From assembly GCF_000948985.2 (NCBI RefSeq), contig NZ_CP059733.1:4836001-4900000 (forward strand): a DNA stretch of 64,000 nt. Reading direction: 5' to 3'. A program made the position numbers and the translations under genes. The DNA is from Thalassomonas viridans (lineage in GTDB: Bacteria; Pseudomonadota; Gammaproteobacteria; Enterobacterales; Alteromonadaceae). The notes beneath the pieces were generated by a model. It ran no database searches and had not been told where the DNA came from. It saw nothing but the letters and a program-made list of their open reading frames with translations. Positions 35,292 to 44,753 of this stretch are shown piece after piece. Positions within the stretch are counted from its first letter, which is position 1. Every line of letters begins with the position of its first letter.

Positions 35292-37184
35292 ATGGCAGAT
35301 TTTCATTTTATCCGTCCCTGGGCCCTGCTGGCGTTTTTCGCCCTGTTTTTGGTGTTGTGGCTGCTAAAGCGCATGTCTGTCGCCCATTCCGGCTGGCAGC
35401 AGTTTTTACCCGGCCACCTGGCCAGGGTGCTGATCAACGGTACGCAAACCAGTAAACCTTTGTCCCTGACCCTGCCCTTTATTATCGGCACCTTGGGCAT
35501 ATTGGCCCTGGCCGGCCCCACCTGGCAAAAACTGCCGCAGCCTGTGTACCAGGTTGACCGCGGCTCAGTGCTGGTTATGGATATGTCCTATTCCATGTAC
35601 AGCACGGATTTGGCGCCGAACCGTTTAACCCGGGCCAGGTATAAGGCCAGCGATTTGCTCGACAGCCTGAATGAAGGGGAAATCGGCCTGGTGGCCTATG
35701 CCGGCGACGCCTTTACCATCAGCCCGTTAACGGAAGACATCAACAACATTAAGCTGTTGTTGCCCGCCATCACCCCGGAGATCATGCCGGAGCTTGGCAG
35801 CAACCCGCTGGCGGCCCTGACCCTGGCCCATGAAATGCTGGCCAATGCCGGCCACCTGGAAGGGGATATTTACTGGTTTACCGACGGCATAGACAGGGAA
35901 GATATTGAAGATATCAACGAATGGAGCCGCAGCTTCCCCCACCGCCTGAATATCCTCGGGGTGGGCAGCAGCGAAGGCGCCCCTATCACTTTACCCAGCG
36001 GCGAGCTGATGAAAGACGACTCGGGCGCGATCGTAGTGCCAAGAACCAACGAAAAGCGTTTATACGGCCTGGCCAGCAAAGGCCGCGGCACTTACCGCAC
36101 CATCGCCAATGATAACGCCGATATCAATGCCCTGATCGCCCTGCCCCCCGGGCTGGACTCGGAACAGGAAGAAGGCGAGTCGCAAAACTTAGGCGATCAG
36201 TGGCAGGAAGCAGGCCCTTACCTGCTGCTGTTATTGCTGCCCCTGTTACTGGGGTATTTCCGCCGCGGCACTATAGTGGCGCTCTTGCCGCTGACATTAG
36301 TGCTGATGCCGCAAAAGCAGGCTTATGCCATCGAGTGGCAGGATCTGTGGAAAACCAAAGATCAGCAAGCGCAGCAACAGTTTAACCAGCAAAACTATTC
36401 CCAGGCGGCAAAAAACTTCAAGGACCCCTTATGGCAGGGCAGCGCCCATTATAAAGCCGGGGATTTCGAAAAAGCCGTGGAGTCCTTTGCCAAATTCGAC
36501 AGCTCCGACGCCCTGTATAACAAGGGCAATGCCCTGGCGAAGATGCAGAAGTTCGATGACGCCATCGAGGCTTACCAACAGGCGCTGGAAAAAGATCCCG
36601 AACTGATTGACGCACAAAAAAACAAGCAGCTGATCGAAGAGCTGAAAAAGCAGCAGGAGCAGCAACAACAGCAAAACCAGGATCAGCAGAACCAGCAACA
36701 AGACAATCAGGACCAGGAGCAACAAGGGCAGGATTCCCAGCAGCAACAGCAGCAGGGCCAGGATCAGGAATCCCAGCAGCAAAACTCTGAGCCCCAACAA
36801 AGCGATCAGCAGCAGGGGCAAGAGTCGGAACAGCAACAGCAGGACCAGCAACAAAGTGACCGGCAGCAGGGACAGGACGAGCAATCGGAGCAGGAAAAGC
36901 AGGAGCAACAAGCCCAGGCAGAACAAGAGCAGGCAGAGCGCGAGCAAGCCGAACAGGAACAGCAAGCCAAAGAGCAGGAAGCCGAGCAGCAAAATGAAAC
37001 GCCCGAGCAGCAACAGGCCAGGTTAGCGCAGGAAAAAGCCGATCAGGAAACCGAGCAAAAACATCAGCAGTTATTGAATAAGGTAACGGACGACCCTTAT
37101 TTGTTATTGCGCAATAAAATGCAGATTGAGTATCAAAAACGCCGCCAGCACGGCGCGCCAGCAGGAGTTCAGAAAAAGTGGTAA
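35292..37184 (+). CDS. VWA-TPR fusion protein (BatB/BatC-type) with Gln-rich tail
   Basis: A 630-residue fusion. N-terminal membrane helices (about 9-25 and 55-73), a VWA domain (about 88-285) with MIDAS DMSYSMYS and FTDGIDRED, two further helices (about 307-345), then TPR repeats (about 390-440: SDALYNKGNALAKMQKFDDA, IEAYQQALEKDPELIDAQKN). A tail of about 150 residues (about 448-600) is nearly all Gln, Glu, Asp and Asn. The same fusion is common in gammaproteobacteria, where BatB and BatC are joined. Starts two bases after the previous stop; overlaps the next gene by 7 bases. Confidence 0.9.
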   Translation: MADFHFIRPWALLAFFALFLVLWLLKRMSVAHSGWQQFLPGHLARVLINGTQTSKPLSLTLPFIIGTLGILALAGPTWQKLPQPVYQVDRGSVLVMDMSYSMYSTDLAPNRLTRARYKASDLLDSLNEGEIGLVAYAGDAFTISPLTEDINNIKLLLPAITPEIMPELGSNPLAALTLAHEMLANAGHLEGDIYWFTDGIDREDIEDINEWSRSFPHRLNILGVGSSEGAPITLPSGELMKDDSGAIVVPRTNEKRLYGLASKGRGTYRTIANDNADINALIALPPGLDSEQEEGESQNLGDQWQEAGPYLLLLLLPLLLGYFRRGTIVALLPLTLVLMPQKQAYAIEWQDLWKTKDQQAQQQFNQQNYSQAAKNFKDPLWQGSAHYKAGDFEKAVESFAKFDSSDALYNKGNALAKMQKFDDAIEAYQQALEKDPELIDAQKNKQLIEELKKQQEQQQQQNQDQQNQQQDNQDQEQQGQDSQQQQQQGQDQESQQQNSEPQQSDQQQGQESEQQQQDQQQSDRQQGQDEQSEQEKQEQQAQAEQEQAEREQAEQEQQAKEQEAEQQNETPEQQQARLAQEKADQETEQKHQQLLNKVTDDPYLLLRNKMQIEYQKRRQHGAPAGVQKKW

Positions 37185-38905
37185 AAGCAATTGTATGTTT
37201 GACGGGCCTTTTACTTTCGCAGTTATTCGCGCAGCCGGCACTGGCCGCGCCGCAGGTAACGGCAAGCGTCGACAAGAACCCTGTGATGCTCAACGAGTCT
37301 TTCGTGCTCTCTGTGGTGGCCAATGAAGACGTCGGCAGCAATGCCCTGGACACCACGGCGCTGCAAAAAGACTTTATTGTCGGGCGCACTTCCGTCAGTT
37401 CGCAAACCAGCATGGTCAATTTTAAAACCTCCTACAGCACCACCTGGAGCACGGTATTGTTTGCCCGCAAAGCCGGTACGGTAACCATTCCGCCGCTGAC
37501 GGTGGGTTCGGCGCAAACCCAGGCCATCCAGCTGGAAGTAGTGCCGGCCTCCAGCGCCAAGGCGGGCATGCGCCAGCAGGATATCTTTATCACCACGCAA
37601 GTGTCCGCCAAAGATGTGTATGTGCAGCAACTTGTGACCATGTCGGTTAAACTGCACTTTAGCACCGAATTAAAACGCGGCACTTTAAGCGAGCCTGAAC
37701 TTGAAGGGGCCAATATCCAGCAAGTGGGCCAGGATGCGGAAAGCGAGAGCATTATCAACGGCAGGCGCTACCGGGTTATCGAACGCACCTATGCCATTAC
37801 CCCGCAGCAAAGCGGTGACTTTGTGATTGCCGCCCCGGTATTTTCCGGTGAAGTGATGGCGGGCAGCAGCCGCCGCTCCAGCTTTTTCAGTTTTGCCGAA
37901 ACCAAACCTGTGTCTGTGATAGGGGATGAAATTTCCCTTAATGTCCGCCCGGTCCCCGACGCTTTCCAGGGACAATGGTTACCCAGCGAGCTGCTGACCC
38001 TGCACCAGGAGTGGCAGCCGGAGCTGGCGCAATTTACCGTCGGCGAACCTATTACCCGTATTATTACCCTGACCGCCGCCGGCCTGTCTGAAGAACAGCT
38101 GCCGGAACTGGTGATGGAGATGCCGCCGGGATTAAAAGTCTACCCGGACCAGGCCGAGCTGCATACCAGCTTAAACAAGGACCGCCTGGTAAGCCAGAAA
38201 GTCAGGAACTTCGCCCTGGTGGCAAGCAAGCCGGGGAAATACACCCTGCCGGAAATCACCATCCCCTGGTGGAATACCGTGACCAACCGCTATGAAACCA
38301 GCACCATAGCCGCACAGGAAATCGAAGTATTGCCGGGGGCACAAGCCAGCGCCAGCACGCCTTTTGTGCCGCAGGAGGGTATCGGTAATACCGGCATACC
38401 GGGACAGGAGCTGCAAACCGTAACCGTTAAAGAGCATTCCTGGCTGACCTGGGTGTTTATGGCCCTTTGGCTGTTGACCTCCTTCGCCTGGTTCTCCACC
38501 GCCATGATAAAAAGGCGAAAGCCGGGGAAAAATAAAGCTGCCGAGGTTAAGCATCAGGACCCTTACCTGGCCTTGATGGCGGCCTGTAAACAAAATGACG
38601 GCGAGCAGGTGATCAGCTTATTGCCTATCTGGATCAACAGCGGCAAACATAATTTCAGCACGGGCCGGAAAAAAGTTTCCACCCTGGATGAAGTGATCAA
38701 GGTTATCGGCCAGGACGACTTTACCCGGGCCATCAATGAACTGCAGCAGCACTATTATGGGAAAGAGCATGGTAAAGAACATGGCAGCACAAGTGCCACC
38801 AGCCTGCCGTCCTGGCAGGGGAAGAAACTGCTGTCCATCCTGGTTAACATCAATAAAAAGCAAAATAAAAAGACTGCCGAGGTCGCTATTGCCTTAAATC
38901 CGTGA
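37178..38905 (+). CDS. BatD family protein
   Basis: A 575-residue protein with a signal peptide (MVKAIVCLTGLLLSQLFAQP, then ALA) and several Ig-like beta-sandwich domains in the periplasm (about 22-400; PQVTASVDKNPVMLNESFVL is the usual BatD start), a membrane helix (about 425-443) and a cytoplasmic tail of about 130 residues. It starts at GTG 37178 inside the preceding gene, with AGGAG 11 bases upstream. It closes the Bat-type operon. The family name is oxygen tolerance protein; molecular function is unknown. Confidence 0.88.
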   Translation: MVKAIVCLTGLLLSQLFAQPALAAPQVTASVDKNPVMLNESFVLSVVANEDVGSNALDTTALQKDFIVGRTSVSSQTSMVNFKTSYSTTWSTVLFARKAGTVTIPPLTVGSAQTQAIQLEVVPASSAKAGMRQQDIFITTQVSAKDVYVQQLVTMSVKLHFSTELKRGTLSEPELEGANIQQVGQDAESESIINGRRYRVIERTYAITPQQSGDFVIAAPVFSGEVMAGSSRRSSFFSFAETKPVSVIGDEISLNVRPVPDAFQGQWLPSELLTLHQEWQPELAQFTVGEPITRIITLTAAGLSEEQLPELVMEMPPGLKVYPDQAELHTSLNKDRLVSQKVRNFALVASKPGKYTLPEITIPWWNTVTNRYETSTIAAQEIEVLPGAQASASTPFVPQEGIGNTGIPGQELQTVTVKEHSWLTWVFMALWLLTSFAWFSTAMIKRRKPGKNKAAEVKHQDPYLALMAACKQNDGEQVISLLPIWINSGKHNFSTGRKKVSTLDEVIKVIGQDDFTRAINELQQHYYGKEHGKEHGSTSATSLPSWQGKKLLSILVNINKKQNKKTAEVAIALNP

Positions 38906-39051
38906 TATTAAGGGTGATTAACAGGCAGGTACTAGACGTTAGACGGCACATAAGCCCCCGCAAAAGCGATATAATCTTCTTTACATGCCAGGGTAAGCTT
39001 ATTTTTTAGCTTACCCGCCAATACCTTAGCAAATAGAGATTAAAAAGATTT

Positions 39052-39621
39052 ATGATAAAAAAATTATTTCGAAATAAATCTGATCGCGATCAGGTCTCTA
39101 ACAACATGGCGACTAAACAAATAAGATACGAAGCCCTGGTTAGAGCCCTGCACACTGATTTATACCGGTATGCCTACTGGTTGTGTCATGAAAAGCAAGT
39201 GGCTGAGGACCTGGTTCAGGAAACATTTTTACGTGCATGGCGGGCCCTTGATTCATTGAAGGATGAAAAAGCGGCCAAGTCATGGTTGATCACAATTTTA
39301 AGGCGGGAAAATGCCAGACGCTTCGAACGTAAACGTTTAGATATGGCGGATTATGAAGAAGTGACCATTGCCGATACCCAATCTGTCGGCAGCGAACAGG
39401 AAATCGAGAATCACTGGCTTAGGGAAAAAATAGCCCAGCTGCCTGAAGAATACCGGGAGCCCCTGGTATTGCAGGTTATTGGCGGCTTTAGCGGCGACGA
39501 TATCGCCAAGATGCTGGACTTAAATAAAAATACCGTTATGACACGCCTGTTCAGAGCGCGTAACCAGTTAAAAGACGCGCTGGATAACGAACCGATACAA
39601 CGAGGTCAGTACAATGGATGA
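39052..39621 (+). CDS. ECF-type RNA polymerase sigma factor
   Basis: A 189-residue extracytoplasmic-function sigma factor. Region 2 (about 25-90: LHTDLYRYAYWLCHEKQVAE, DLVQETFLRAWRALDSL) recognises the -10 element and region 4 (about 125-178: LPEEYREPLVLQVIGGFSGD, DIAKMLDLNKNTVMTRLFRA) the -35. It overlaps by 8 bases a gene for a membrane protein of the DUF3379 family, the expected position of an anti-sigma factor. The first 20 residues (MIKKLFRNKSDRDQ) extend beyond the usual start, so translation may begin at M19. Stimulus unknown. Confidence 0.93.
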   Translation: MIKKLFRNKSDRDQVSNNMATKQIRYEALVRALHTDLYRYAYWLCHEKQVAEDLVQETFLRAWRALDSLKDEKAAKSWLITILRRENARRFERKRLDMADYEEVTIADTQSVGSEQEIENHWLREKIAQLPEEYREPLVLQVIGGFSGDDIAKMLDLNKNTVMTRLFRARNQLKDALDNEPIQRGQYNG

Positions 39622-40327
39622 TTTGCAATTTCGACGCAGTATTTATGCAGATCCTAAATCCCGGGATGAAGCAACGCAGGATGCTATAGATGCCGATCCG
39701 GCCAAACAGCAGTTTGTCAAAGACATAGAAGCCCTGGACGAAAAACTGGCCCGGGCGATGAAAGTGCCCGTGCCGGACGACTTGTATGACAAGCTTATTT
39801 TACGGCAGACCCTGGACAGCCACAGGCAGCAAAAGCGCAAGACCCGGATTCAGCTGGCGATGGCGGCATCCGTAGCCTTTGCCCTGGGGTTAACCTTTAA
39901 CTTTATGCAGTATTCCGCTCCCTACTCGACTATGGGAGACTATGCCTTGGCCCATGTTTACCATGAAGAAGGAAAATTCAGCAACGATGATGAGGTCAGG
40001 GTTTCCCTGGCGACCCTGAACAATAAAATGTCGACCTTTAACGGCACTTTCGACAGTAACTTCGGCGAGCTGATTTCCGCCCAGTTTTGTCCGTTCCAGG
40101 GCATCAAAAGCCTGCACCTGGTGTTCCAGGGCAAAACCAGCCCGGTCACGGTACTGATAGTGCCCAACCAGGCGGAGCTTGAATATATCGAAGATTTTAG
40201 TGACGATAACTTCAAGGGCAAAACCCTGCTGATGCACGACAACAACGTGATAGTGATCGGCGATAAGAACGAGCCGCTGGAGCAGTGGCAGGACAATATC
40301 CGCGAAAATGTCAGCTGGTCGATTTAA
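39614..40327 (+). CDS. DUF3379 membrane protein, probable anti-sigma factor
   Basis: A 237-residue protein: cytoplasmic N-terminal part of about 77 residues beginning MDDLQFRRSIYADP, one membrane helix (about 79-97, IQLAMAASVAFALGLTF), and a C-terminal periplasmic domain. DUF3379 genes regularly follow ECF sigma genes in Shewanella, Pseudoalteromonas and Colwellia relatives. The arrangement and topology resemble anti-sigma factors but no zinc motif (HxxxCxxC) is visible, so the function is an inference. It overlaps the sigma gene and ends at a terminator. Confidence 0.8.
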   Translation: MDDLQFRRSIYADPKSRDEATQDAIDADPAKQQFVKDIEALDEKLARAMKVPVPDDLYDKLILRQTLDSHRQQKRKTRIQLAMAASVAFALGLTFNFMQYSAPYSTMGDYALAHVYHEEGKFSNDDEVRVSLATLNNKMSTFNGTFDSNFGELISAQFCPFQGIKSLHLVFQGKTSPVTVLIVPNQAELEYIEDFSDDNFKGKTLLMHDNNVIVIGDKNEPLEQWQDNIRENVSWSI

Positions 40328-40355
40328 CCGCCACCTGGCATAAAACATATGACTG

Positions 40356-40382
40356 AGGCCGGCCAACACCGGCCTTTTTTAT
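40356..40382 (+). terminator. Terminator of the sigma/DUF3379 operon
   Basis: AGGCCGG (40356-40362) pairs with CCGGCCT (40369-40375) and runs into TTTTTTAT, 29 bases after the stop codon. Confidence 0.9.
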
Positions 40383-40385
40383 ACA

Positions 40386-40550
40386 GGGAAGTATTTATCC
40401 TGCGGGTTCAGGATGAACAGGAGCAGGGTTTAGGGAAGTATTTATCCTGCGGGTTCAGGATGAACAGGAGCAGGGTTCAGGGAAATATTTGTCCTGCGGG
40501 TTCAGGATGAACAGGAGCAGGGCTTAGGGAAGTATTTATCCTGCGGATTC
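40386..40550. repeat. 47-bp tandem repeat, three full copies and a partial fourth
   Basis: Copies start at 40386, 40433, 40480 and 40527, exactly 47 bases apart, with one or a few substitutions each (AGTATTTATCC, AAATATTTGTCC). Each unit has ATCCTG-CGGGTT-CAGGAT, a 6-bp stem with a 6-base loop, and a wider CCTGC/GCAGG pairing. The array lies directly after the terminator and is not part of a gene with a ribosome binding site. It is not CRISPR-like because there are no spacers. Confidence 0.9.
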
Positions 40551-40925
40551 ATACTGCCAGCAGCTTTCACTCCCCTTCCCCATTGTAATCTTAAAAATAT
40601 TATCAGCTTAAGCTGGCTCAACTTTGCCTCTCTTGTTAGCATGTAGCGCAAAACTAACAAGATAATAACTACAAACCTGAATTCGGGATAAGCTGAACCA
40701 GCCAGCACTGCGCTTTTAACGGTTCTCGGCGTTAAACTTGCTTCTAATAGCCGGCTATTAGTACGCAAGTTTGCCTTGATAACCATTAAAAACGCAGCAC
40801 TGGTGTAATAATAAACAATCATTAAGTGTTAAATGAGGTGCTAAATGATTAACTTATTGTTATTTTAGCATTAGCTGGCTCACCTTAACCCGAGTTCAGA
40901 TTAACAAGAATGGATTTGCTGTCGC
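40551..40925. other. Noncoding region before putP
   Basis: No ORF is supported on either strand. It holds an isolated TCTTGTTAG/CTAACAAGA inverted repeat (40630-40662), the MITE-like element (40677-40899), and a further direct copy of AGCTGGCTCA (about 40612-40621) that is also found in its right end. The putP promoter must lie in or near the right end of that element. Confidence 0.6.
40677..40899. repeat. MITE-like inverted-repeat element
   Basis: Terminal inverted repeats of 28 bp, 40677-40704 (starts CTGAATTCGGG) and 40872-40899 (ends CCCGAGTTCAG), match at 22 positions. Between them a nested imperfect palindrome spans 40702-40803: CCAG...CTGG ends, AAACTTGC/GCAAGTTT (40734-40741, 40765-40772) and a perfect centre AATAGCCGGCTATT (40746-40759). 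Size of 223 bp, no coding capacity and nested palindromy fit a miniature mobile element. No target duplication could be fixed. Confidence 0.6.
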
Positions 40926-42389
40926 ATGGCGTTTTCTCTCCCTACCCTGATCACTTTTATTTCGTATTTACTCACCACTTTGCTTATCGGTTACCTGGCC
41001 TTTAAGGCCACCAATACCCTGAGCGACTATATCCTGGGCGGCAGGCAATTAGGGCCTGCGGTGACGGCGCTGAGCGTCGGCGCGTCGGATATGAGCGGCT
41101 GGTTATTGCTGGGATTACCCGGGGCCATCTATTTGTCCGGGGTCAGCGAAGTCTGGATCGGGGTCGGCCTGGTGCTCGGCGCCTGGCTCAACTGGCTGCT
41201 GGTAGCCCCCAGGCTCAGGCATTTCAGCGAACACGCCGACGACGCCCTGACCATACCGGACTTTTTCGCCAAACGTTTTAACGATAACGCCAATATCCTG
41301 CGCTTTATTTCCGCCCTGACCATTTTGGTGTTTTTTACCTTTTATGTTTCCTCCGGCCTGGTGGGGGGCGCCATCCTGTTTGAAAAAGTTTTTGCCATCG
41401 AATATCAAAACGCCTTGCTGATCGGCACAGTCGTTATTGTCTCCTACACCTTTCTCGGCGGTTTTCTGGCGGTAAGCTGGACCGACTTTTTCCAGGGCTG
41501 TTTAATGCTGCTGGCCCTGGTGATCTTGCCGGTAGTGACCCTGAATGAACTGGGGGGTATAGAGCAAACTCAACAGGTATTGCAGCAAGCGGATCCCCAC
41601 TATGACGACTTGTTCAAGAACTTCAGCTACCTCGGCTTTTTCTCCCTGATGGCCTGGGGCCTGGGTTACTTTGGCCAGCCGCATATTTTATCCCGCTTTA
41701 TGGCGATCCGTTCGGTGGCGGATATTCCCAAATCCCGCAATATCGCCATGGCCTGGATGCTGGTTTCCCTGATGGGGGCCCTGGCAGTCGGCATAGTCGG
41801 TATGGCCTACTTTATCGAAGCGCCGCTTGAAAACAGCGAAACCGTGTTTATCCACCTGGCCCATGCCCTGCTCAACCCCTGGGTGGCCGGTATTTTAATC
41901 GCCGCTATCCTGTCTGCCATTATGAGTACCATAGACTCGCAGTTACTGGTGTGCTCTAGCGTGATCGTGGAAGATTTCTACAAGCAACTGAACAAAGGTA
42001 AGCCGAGCGAGAACAAACTGGTGTGGCTGTCGCGCATCTCCCTGCTGGTTATCGCCCTGCTGGCAACCCTGATCGCCACAGATCCGCAAAGCACGGTGTT
42101 AGGCCTGGTAAGTTACGCCTGGGCCGGTTTTGGCGCCGCCTTCGGCCCCACCATGCTGCTGGCCTTGTTCTGGTCGAAATTCACCCGCACCGGCGCCCTG
42201 GCGGCGATTATTTCCGGCGCCCTGATGGTGGTGGTCTGGAAACAGCTCAGCGGCGGTATTTTCGATTTGTATGAAATCGTTCCCGGTTTCATCGCCGCGC
42301 TGCTATGCGGTTACCTGTTCAGCCTGCTGTTTCCCGAACGGGAACAGGGCAGCGAACGGGTCTACCGGACCTTGCTGGAGAAAAAATAG
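40926..42389 (+). CDS. putP: Sodium/proline symporter PutP
   Basis: A 487-residue SLC5-family symporter for proline uptake with sodium. About 13 membrane helices; family signatures LGGRQLGPAVTALSVGASDMSGWLLLGLPGAIYLSG near residues 38-80 and GYFGQPHILSRFMAIRS near 245 are those of PutP. Length is close to E. coli PutP (502). Only a weak ribosome binding site (GGAT) precedes the ATG. No putA or proline regulator is adjacent. In marine bacteria it serves both nutrition and osmoprotection. Confidence 0.92.
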   Translation: MAFSLPTLITFISYLLTTLLIGYLAFKATNTLSDYILGGRQLGPAVTALSVGASDMSGWLLLGLPGAIYLSGVSEVWIGVGLVLGAWLNWLLVAPRLRHFSEHADDALTIPDFFAKRFNDNANILRFISALTILVFFTFYVSSGLVGGAILFEKVFAIEYQNALLIGTVVIVSYTFLGGFLAVSWTDFFQGCLMLLALVILPVVTLNELGGIEQTQQVLQQADPHYDDLFKNFSYLGFFSLMAWGLGYFGQPHILSRFMAIRSVADIPKSRNIAMAWMLVSLMGALAVGIVGMAYFIEAPLENSETVFIHLAHALLNPWVAGILIAAILSAIMSTIDSQLLVCSSVIVEDFYKQLNKGKPSENKLVWLSRISLLVIALLATLIATDPQSTVLGLVSYAWAGFGAAFGPTMLLALFWSKFTRTGALAAIISGALMVVVWKQLSGGIFDLYEIVPGFIAALLCGYLFSLLFPEREQGSERVYRTLLEKK

Positions 42390-42544
42390 CCCCTCTTGTT
42401 ATAAGCTATAACAAAGTGATGGCTATCTTGCAGGGATTAAATTATAGTGACTTTAATTCCTAGAGATAGCCTGAGCCAGCCGCATAATAATGCGAAAATA
42501 AAATCAGGACTAAGCGGCTAATTGTTACCGAGGACCCCTACTAT

Positions 42545-43768
42545 ATGTACTTTTATGCGGCCAGACAGCCCATTCTGGACAAAAATAAAAATCTCTTCGC
42601 TTACGAATTATTGTTCCGAGACAGTATAGACAATGTCTTCCCCGAGGTAGACGGGGATATCGCCACCAGTAAAATGATCGAAGCCAGCCAGTTTAACCTC
42701 GGCATCAGTGAATTTACCGGCAATAAACCTGCCTTTATCAATTTCACCCTGGAAACCATGAGTAAAGGCTATCCGGGTATGCTCACCCCGGATGAAGTGG
42801 TGGTGGAGATCCTGGAAACCGTCAAACCCGGCAAGAAATTGCTGGCCCTGTGCAAAGAGCTGTATGAAAAAGGCTATACCCTGGCCCTTGACGACTATGA
42901 ACACCAGAAGGTATGGCAGCATTTTTACCCTTACGTCAAAATCATCAAGATCGATCTCCATAAAACCTCTTTTGAAGAAGTCAGGCTTATCCGTGAAGCC
43001 ATCAGCGCTTACCCGCAAATCCAGCTGCTGGCGGAAAAAGTCGAATCTTACGAGCAGTATAACGAAGCTATCGAACACGGTTTCGAGTTGTTCCAGGGCT
43101 TTTTCTTCTCCAAACCGGAAATGGTGAAAAGCAAAAACCTGTCCCCCTCCCAGGTGGCGATGGCGGAGCTTTTGTATGAAACCTCCAAGCCGGAGCTGGA
43201 CCTGGCCAGCATCACCTCGGTTTTTGAGCGGGATGTTTCCCTGTCGTACAAGTTACTGCGTTATGCCAATTCCGCCATTTTCAGGCGCCGCAGTGAAATA
43301 TCCACCATCAAGCAGGCACTGGTTATCTTAGGGTCAAGCGAGCTGAAACGTTTTATGGGCTTGATGTTTGCGGTTAATGTCAATCCCGACAAACCGAGCG
43401 AGCTGATCAATATTTCCATGACCCGGGCAAAATTTTGTGAACTGATGGCCAATGAAGCCAGGGACGATGTCGATATCTCCATCGCTTTCCTTACCGGCCT
43501 GTTATCTATGATAGATGCCATCTTAGATGAAGACCTTGCCAGCATATTGGAAAAACTGCCCCTCGCCCAGGAAATCAAGGACACCTTATTGGCAGGTAAA
43601 GGCACCCTGGCCTCCCTGCTGAGAATTGTCAGCTTTATCGAGCACGCCCAGTGGGACGAGATCTCGGAAGAGTTATCTTGCCTTGGCCTTAATAAGGACA
43701 AGGTAATCCAGTGCTACCACGACGCCCTGGTATGGGCCGATGAGCAAACGGTACAGGTGGAAAACTAG
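42545..43768 (+). CDS. EAL-HDOD domain protein with degenerate EAL motif
   Basis: A 407-residue protein of the YuxH/CdgJ type. The N-terminal EAL-like domain (about 1-200) has YELLFRD where active phosphodiesterases have EAL, and lacks most metal-binding residues, so it should not cut cyclic di-GMP. The C-terminal HDOD domain (about 205-395: SVFERDVSLSYKLLRYANSA, LVILGSSELKRFMGLM) lacks catalytic HD residues. In Vibrio cholerae the homologue CdgJ affects motility; here a signalling or scaffolding role is inferred. It stands alone between promoter region 42390-42544 and a strong terminator. Confidence 0.9.
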   Translation: MYFYAARQPILDKNKNLFAYELLFRDSIDNVFPEVDGDIATSKMIEASQFNLGISEFTGNKPAFINFTLETMSKGYPGMLTPDEVVVEILETVKPGKKLLALCKELYEKGYTLALDDYEHQKVWQHFYPYVKIIKIDLHKTSFEEVRLIREAISAYPQIQLLAEKVESYEQYNEAIEHGFELFQGFFFSKPEMVKSKNLSPSQVAMAELLYETSKPELDLASITSVFERDVSLSYKLLRYANSAIFRRRSEISTIKQALVILGSSELKRFMGLMFAVNVNPDKPSELINISMTRAKFCELMANEARDDVDISIAFLTGLLSMIDAILDEDLASILEKLPLAQEIKDTLLAGKGTLASLLRIVSFIEHAQWDEISEELSCLGLNKDKVIQCYHDALVWADEQTVQVEN

Positions 43769-43820
43769 CCTGATCTGAAATTAACATGGAAGAAGCTTTC
43801 CCATTCCTCCATAAAAACGA

Positions 43821-43850
43821 AAAAAGCGCCCGGTTCGGGCGCTTTTTGCA
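43821..43850. terminator. Rho-independent terminator after EAL-HDOD gene
   Basis: AAAAAGCGCCCG (43821-43832), loop GTT, CGGGCGCTTTTT (43836-43847). Symmetric A and T runs make it bidirectional, though the next minus-strand gene ends 160 bases away. Confidence 0.92.
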
Positions 43851-44009
43851 TCCGGGAGCAGATATAGCTAAATCGATTTATTATGCGATAGTAAATCCAA
43901 TAGAAAAAGTGAGCGTAAGCTATATCTATCAGACGAAAATTGCGATGTTCAATTGATGGGCTATTTTCTCAGCACTTAATTTGTCGCAGTTTATTTTGAT
44001 TCAGCTATA

Positions 44010-44753
44010 TTAACCTGAGATGTATTTCCTGAAGTCGGCAATAATTTTTGCCGAATCGGCATCCGCTTGTTTTTTCATCCCGGTGTGGAAGCTGCCGCTG
44101 AAACCGTCAAATCCCAGCGCGGCAAGCACTTGTAAATAAGCGCTGGGCTGGTCAAGCCGGGAAAAGTCTTCATATTCATATTCCGCCTGCACTTTCCCCG
44201 CCAGCTTCTGCTGGTAATAGCGCTCATAACCGCGCAATTGGCTGAAATAAGGCAGCAAGGTGCTGTTGCTTAGCTGCTCCCCCAGGGCTTTTTTCGGCGT
44301 TCCCGCCGACCAGGCATCCAGCAGGTCGGCTTTTGCCAGGGATACGGTTTGCGCGTAGATATCCTTACGCCGTAAATAAACAATATGATCAAACCCTAGA
44401 TCCAGTATATTGACCTTATTCTTAAGCAAAGTGGTGTACTGATCTATGTGGACATTCACGGCAAAGATGCCGGTGCCTGCCGTCGTCTTGCCGATGACAT
44501 AGTCGATATACTCATAAAAATTTACCTGCTGCGACCCCGTCGTCTTGATATAGGCTTCCAGGTAACGGAAGTTAAACCATTCACGGCAATCCCCGATAAG
44601 GCCGGTTTGTGACAGCACATCACAAAACATGGAAGAGCCCGACCTGGGCGTGGATAAAACCAGTAATTTCTTATTCACGCTATCAAGAGGCAGGGTATCG
44701 CGCTTATCCAGCTCTTGCATCAGCTCAAGCAGTTGTTCATCCGTTGTTTTCAC
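44010..44753 (-). CDS. Stf0-type sulfotransferase
   Basis: A 247-residue sulfotransferase of the Stf0 family, which moves sulfate from PAPS to sugar hydroxyls (the founding member sulfates trehalose in mycobacteria). The 5'-phosphosulfate loop LSTPRSGSSMF is at about 33-43; ARG-rich LRRKDIYAQTVSLAKA (about 127-142) is the 3'-phosphate binding segment. The start is GTG 44753 with AAGG 6 bases upstream. It is the last gene of a minus-strand cluster with PAPS synthesis (cysDNC) and UDP-sugar genes, so its acceptor is most likely a sugar in a polysaccharide or glycolipid. The acceptor cannot be told from sequence. Confidence 0.85.
   Translation of the reverse strand: MKTTDEQLLELMQELDKRDTLPLDSVNKKLLVLSTPRSGSSMFCDVLSQTGLIGDCREWFNFRYLEAYIKTTGSQQVNFYEYIDYVIGKTTAGTGIFAVNVHIDQYTTLLKNKVNILDLGFDHIVYLRRKDIYAQTVSLAKADLLDAWSAGTPKKALGEQLSNSTLLPYFSQLRGYERYYQQKLAGKVQAEYEYEDFSRLDQPSAYLQVLAALGFDGFSGSFHTGMKKQADADSAKIIADFRKYISG

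Noticed and set aside
36418..37419. Long minus-strand ORFs rich in Leu, Ala and Pro
   Set aside because: They mirror the Gln/Glu-rich tail of the VWA-TPR protein; repetitive CAG-type codons leave all frames open.
40386..40550. CRISPR array
   Set aside because: The 47-bp repeats are directly tandem without spacers, and no cas genes are present.
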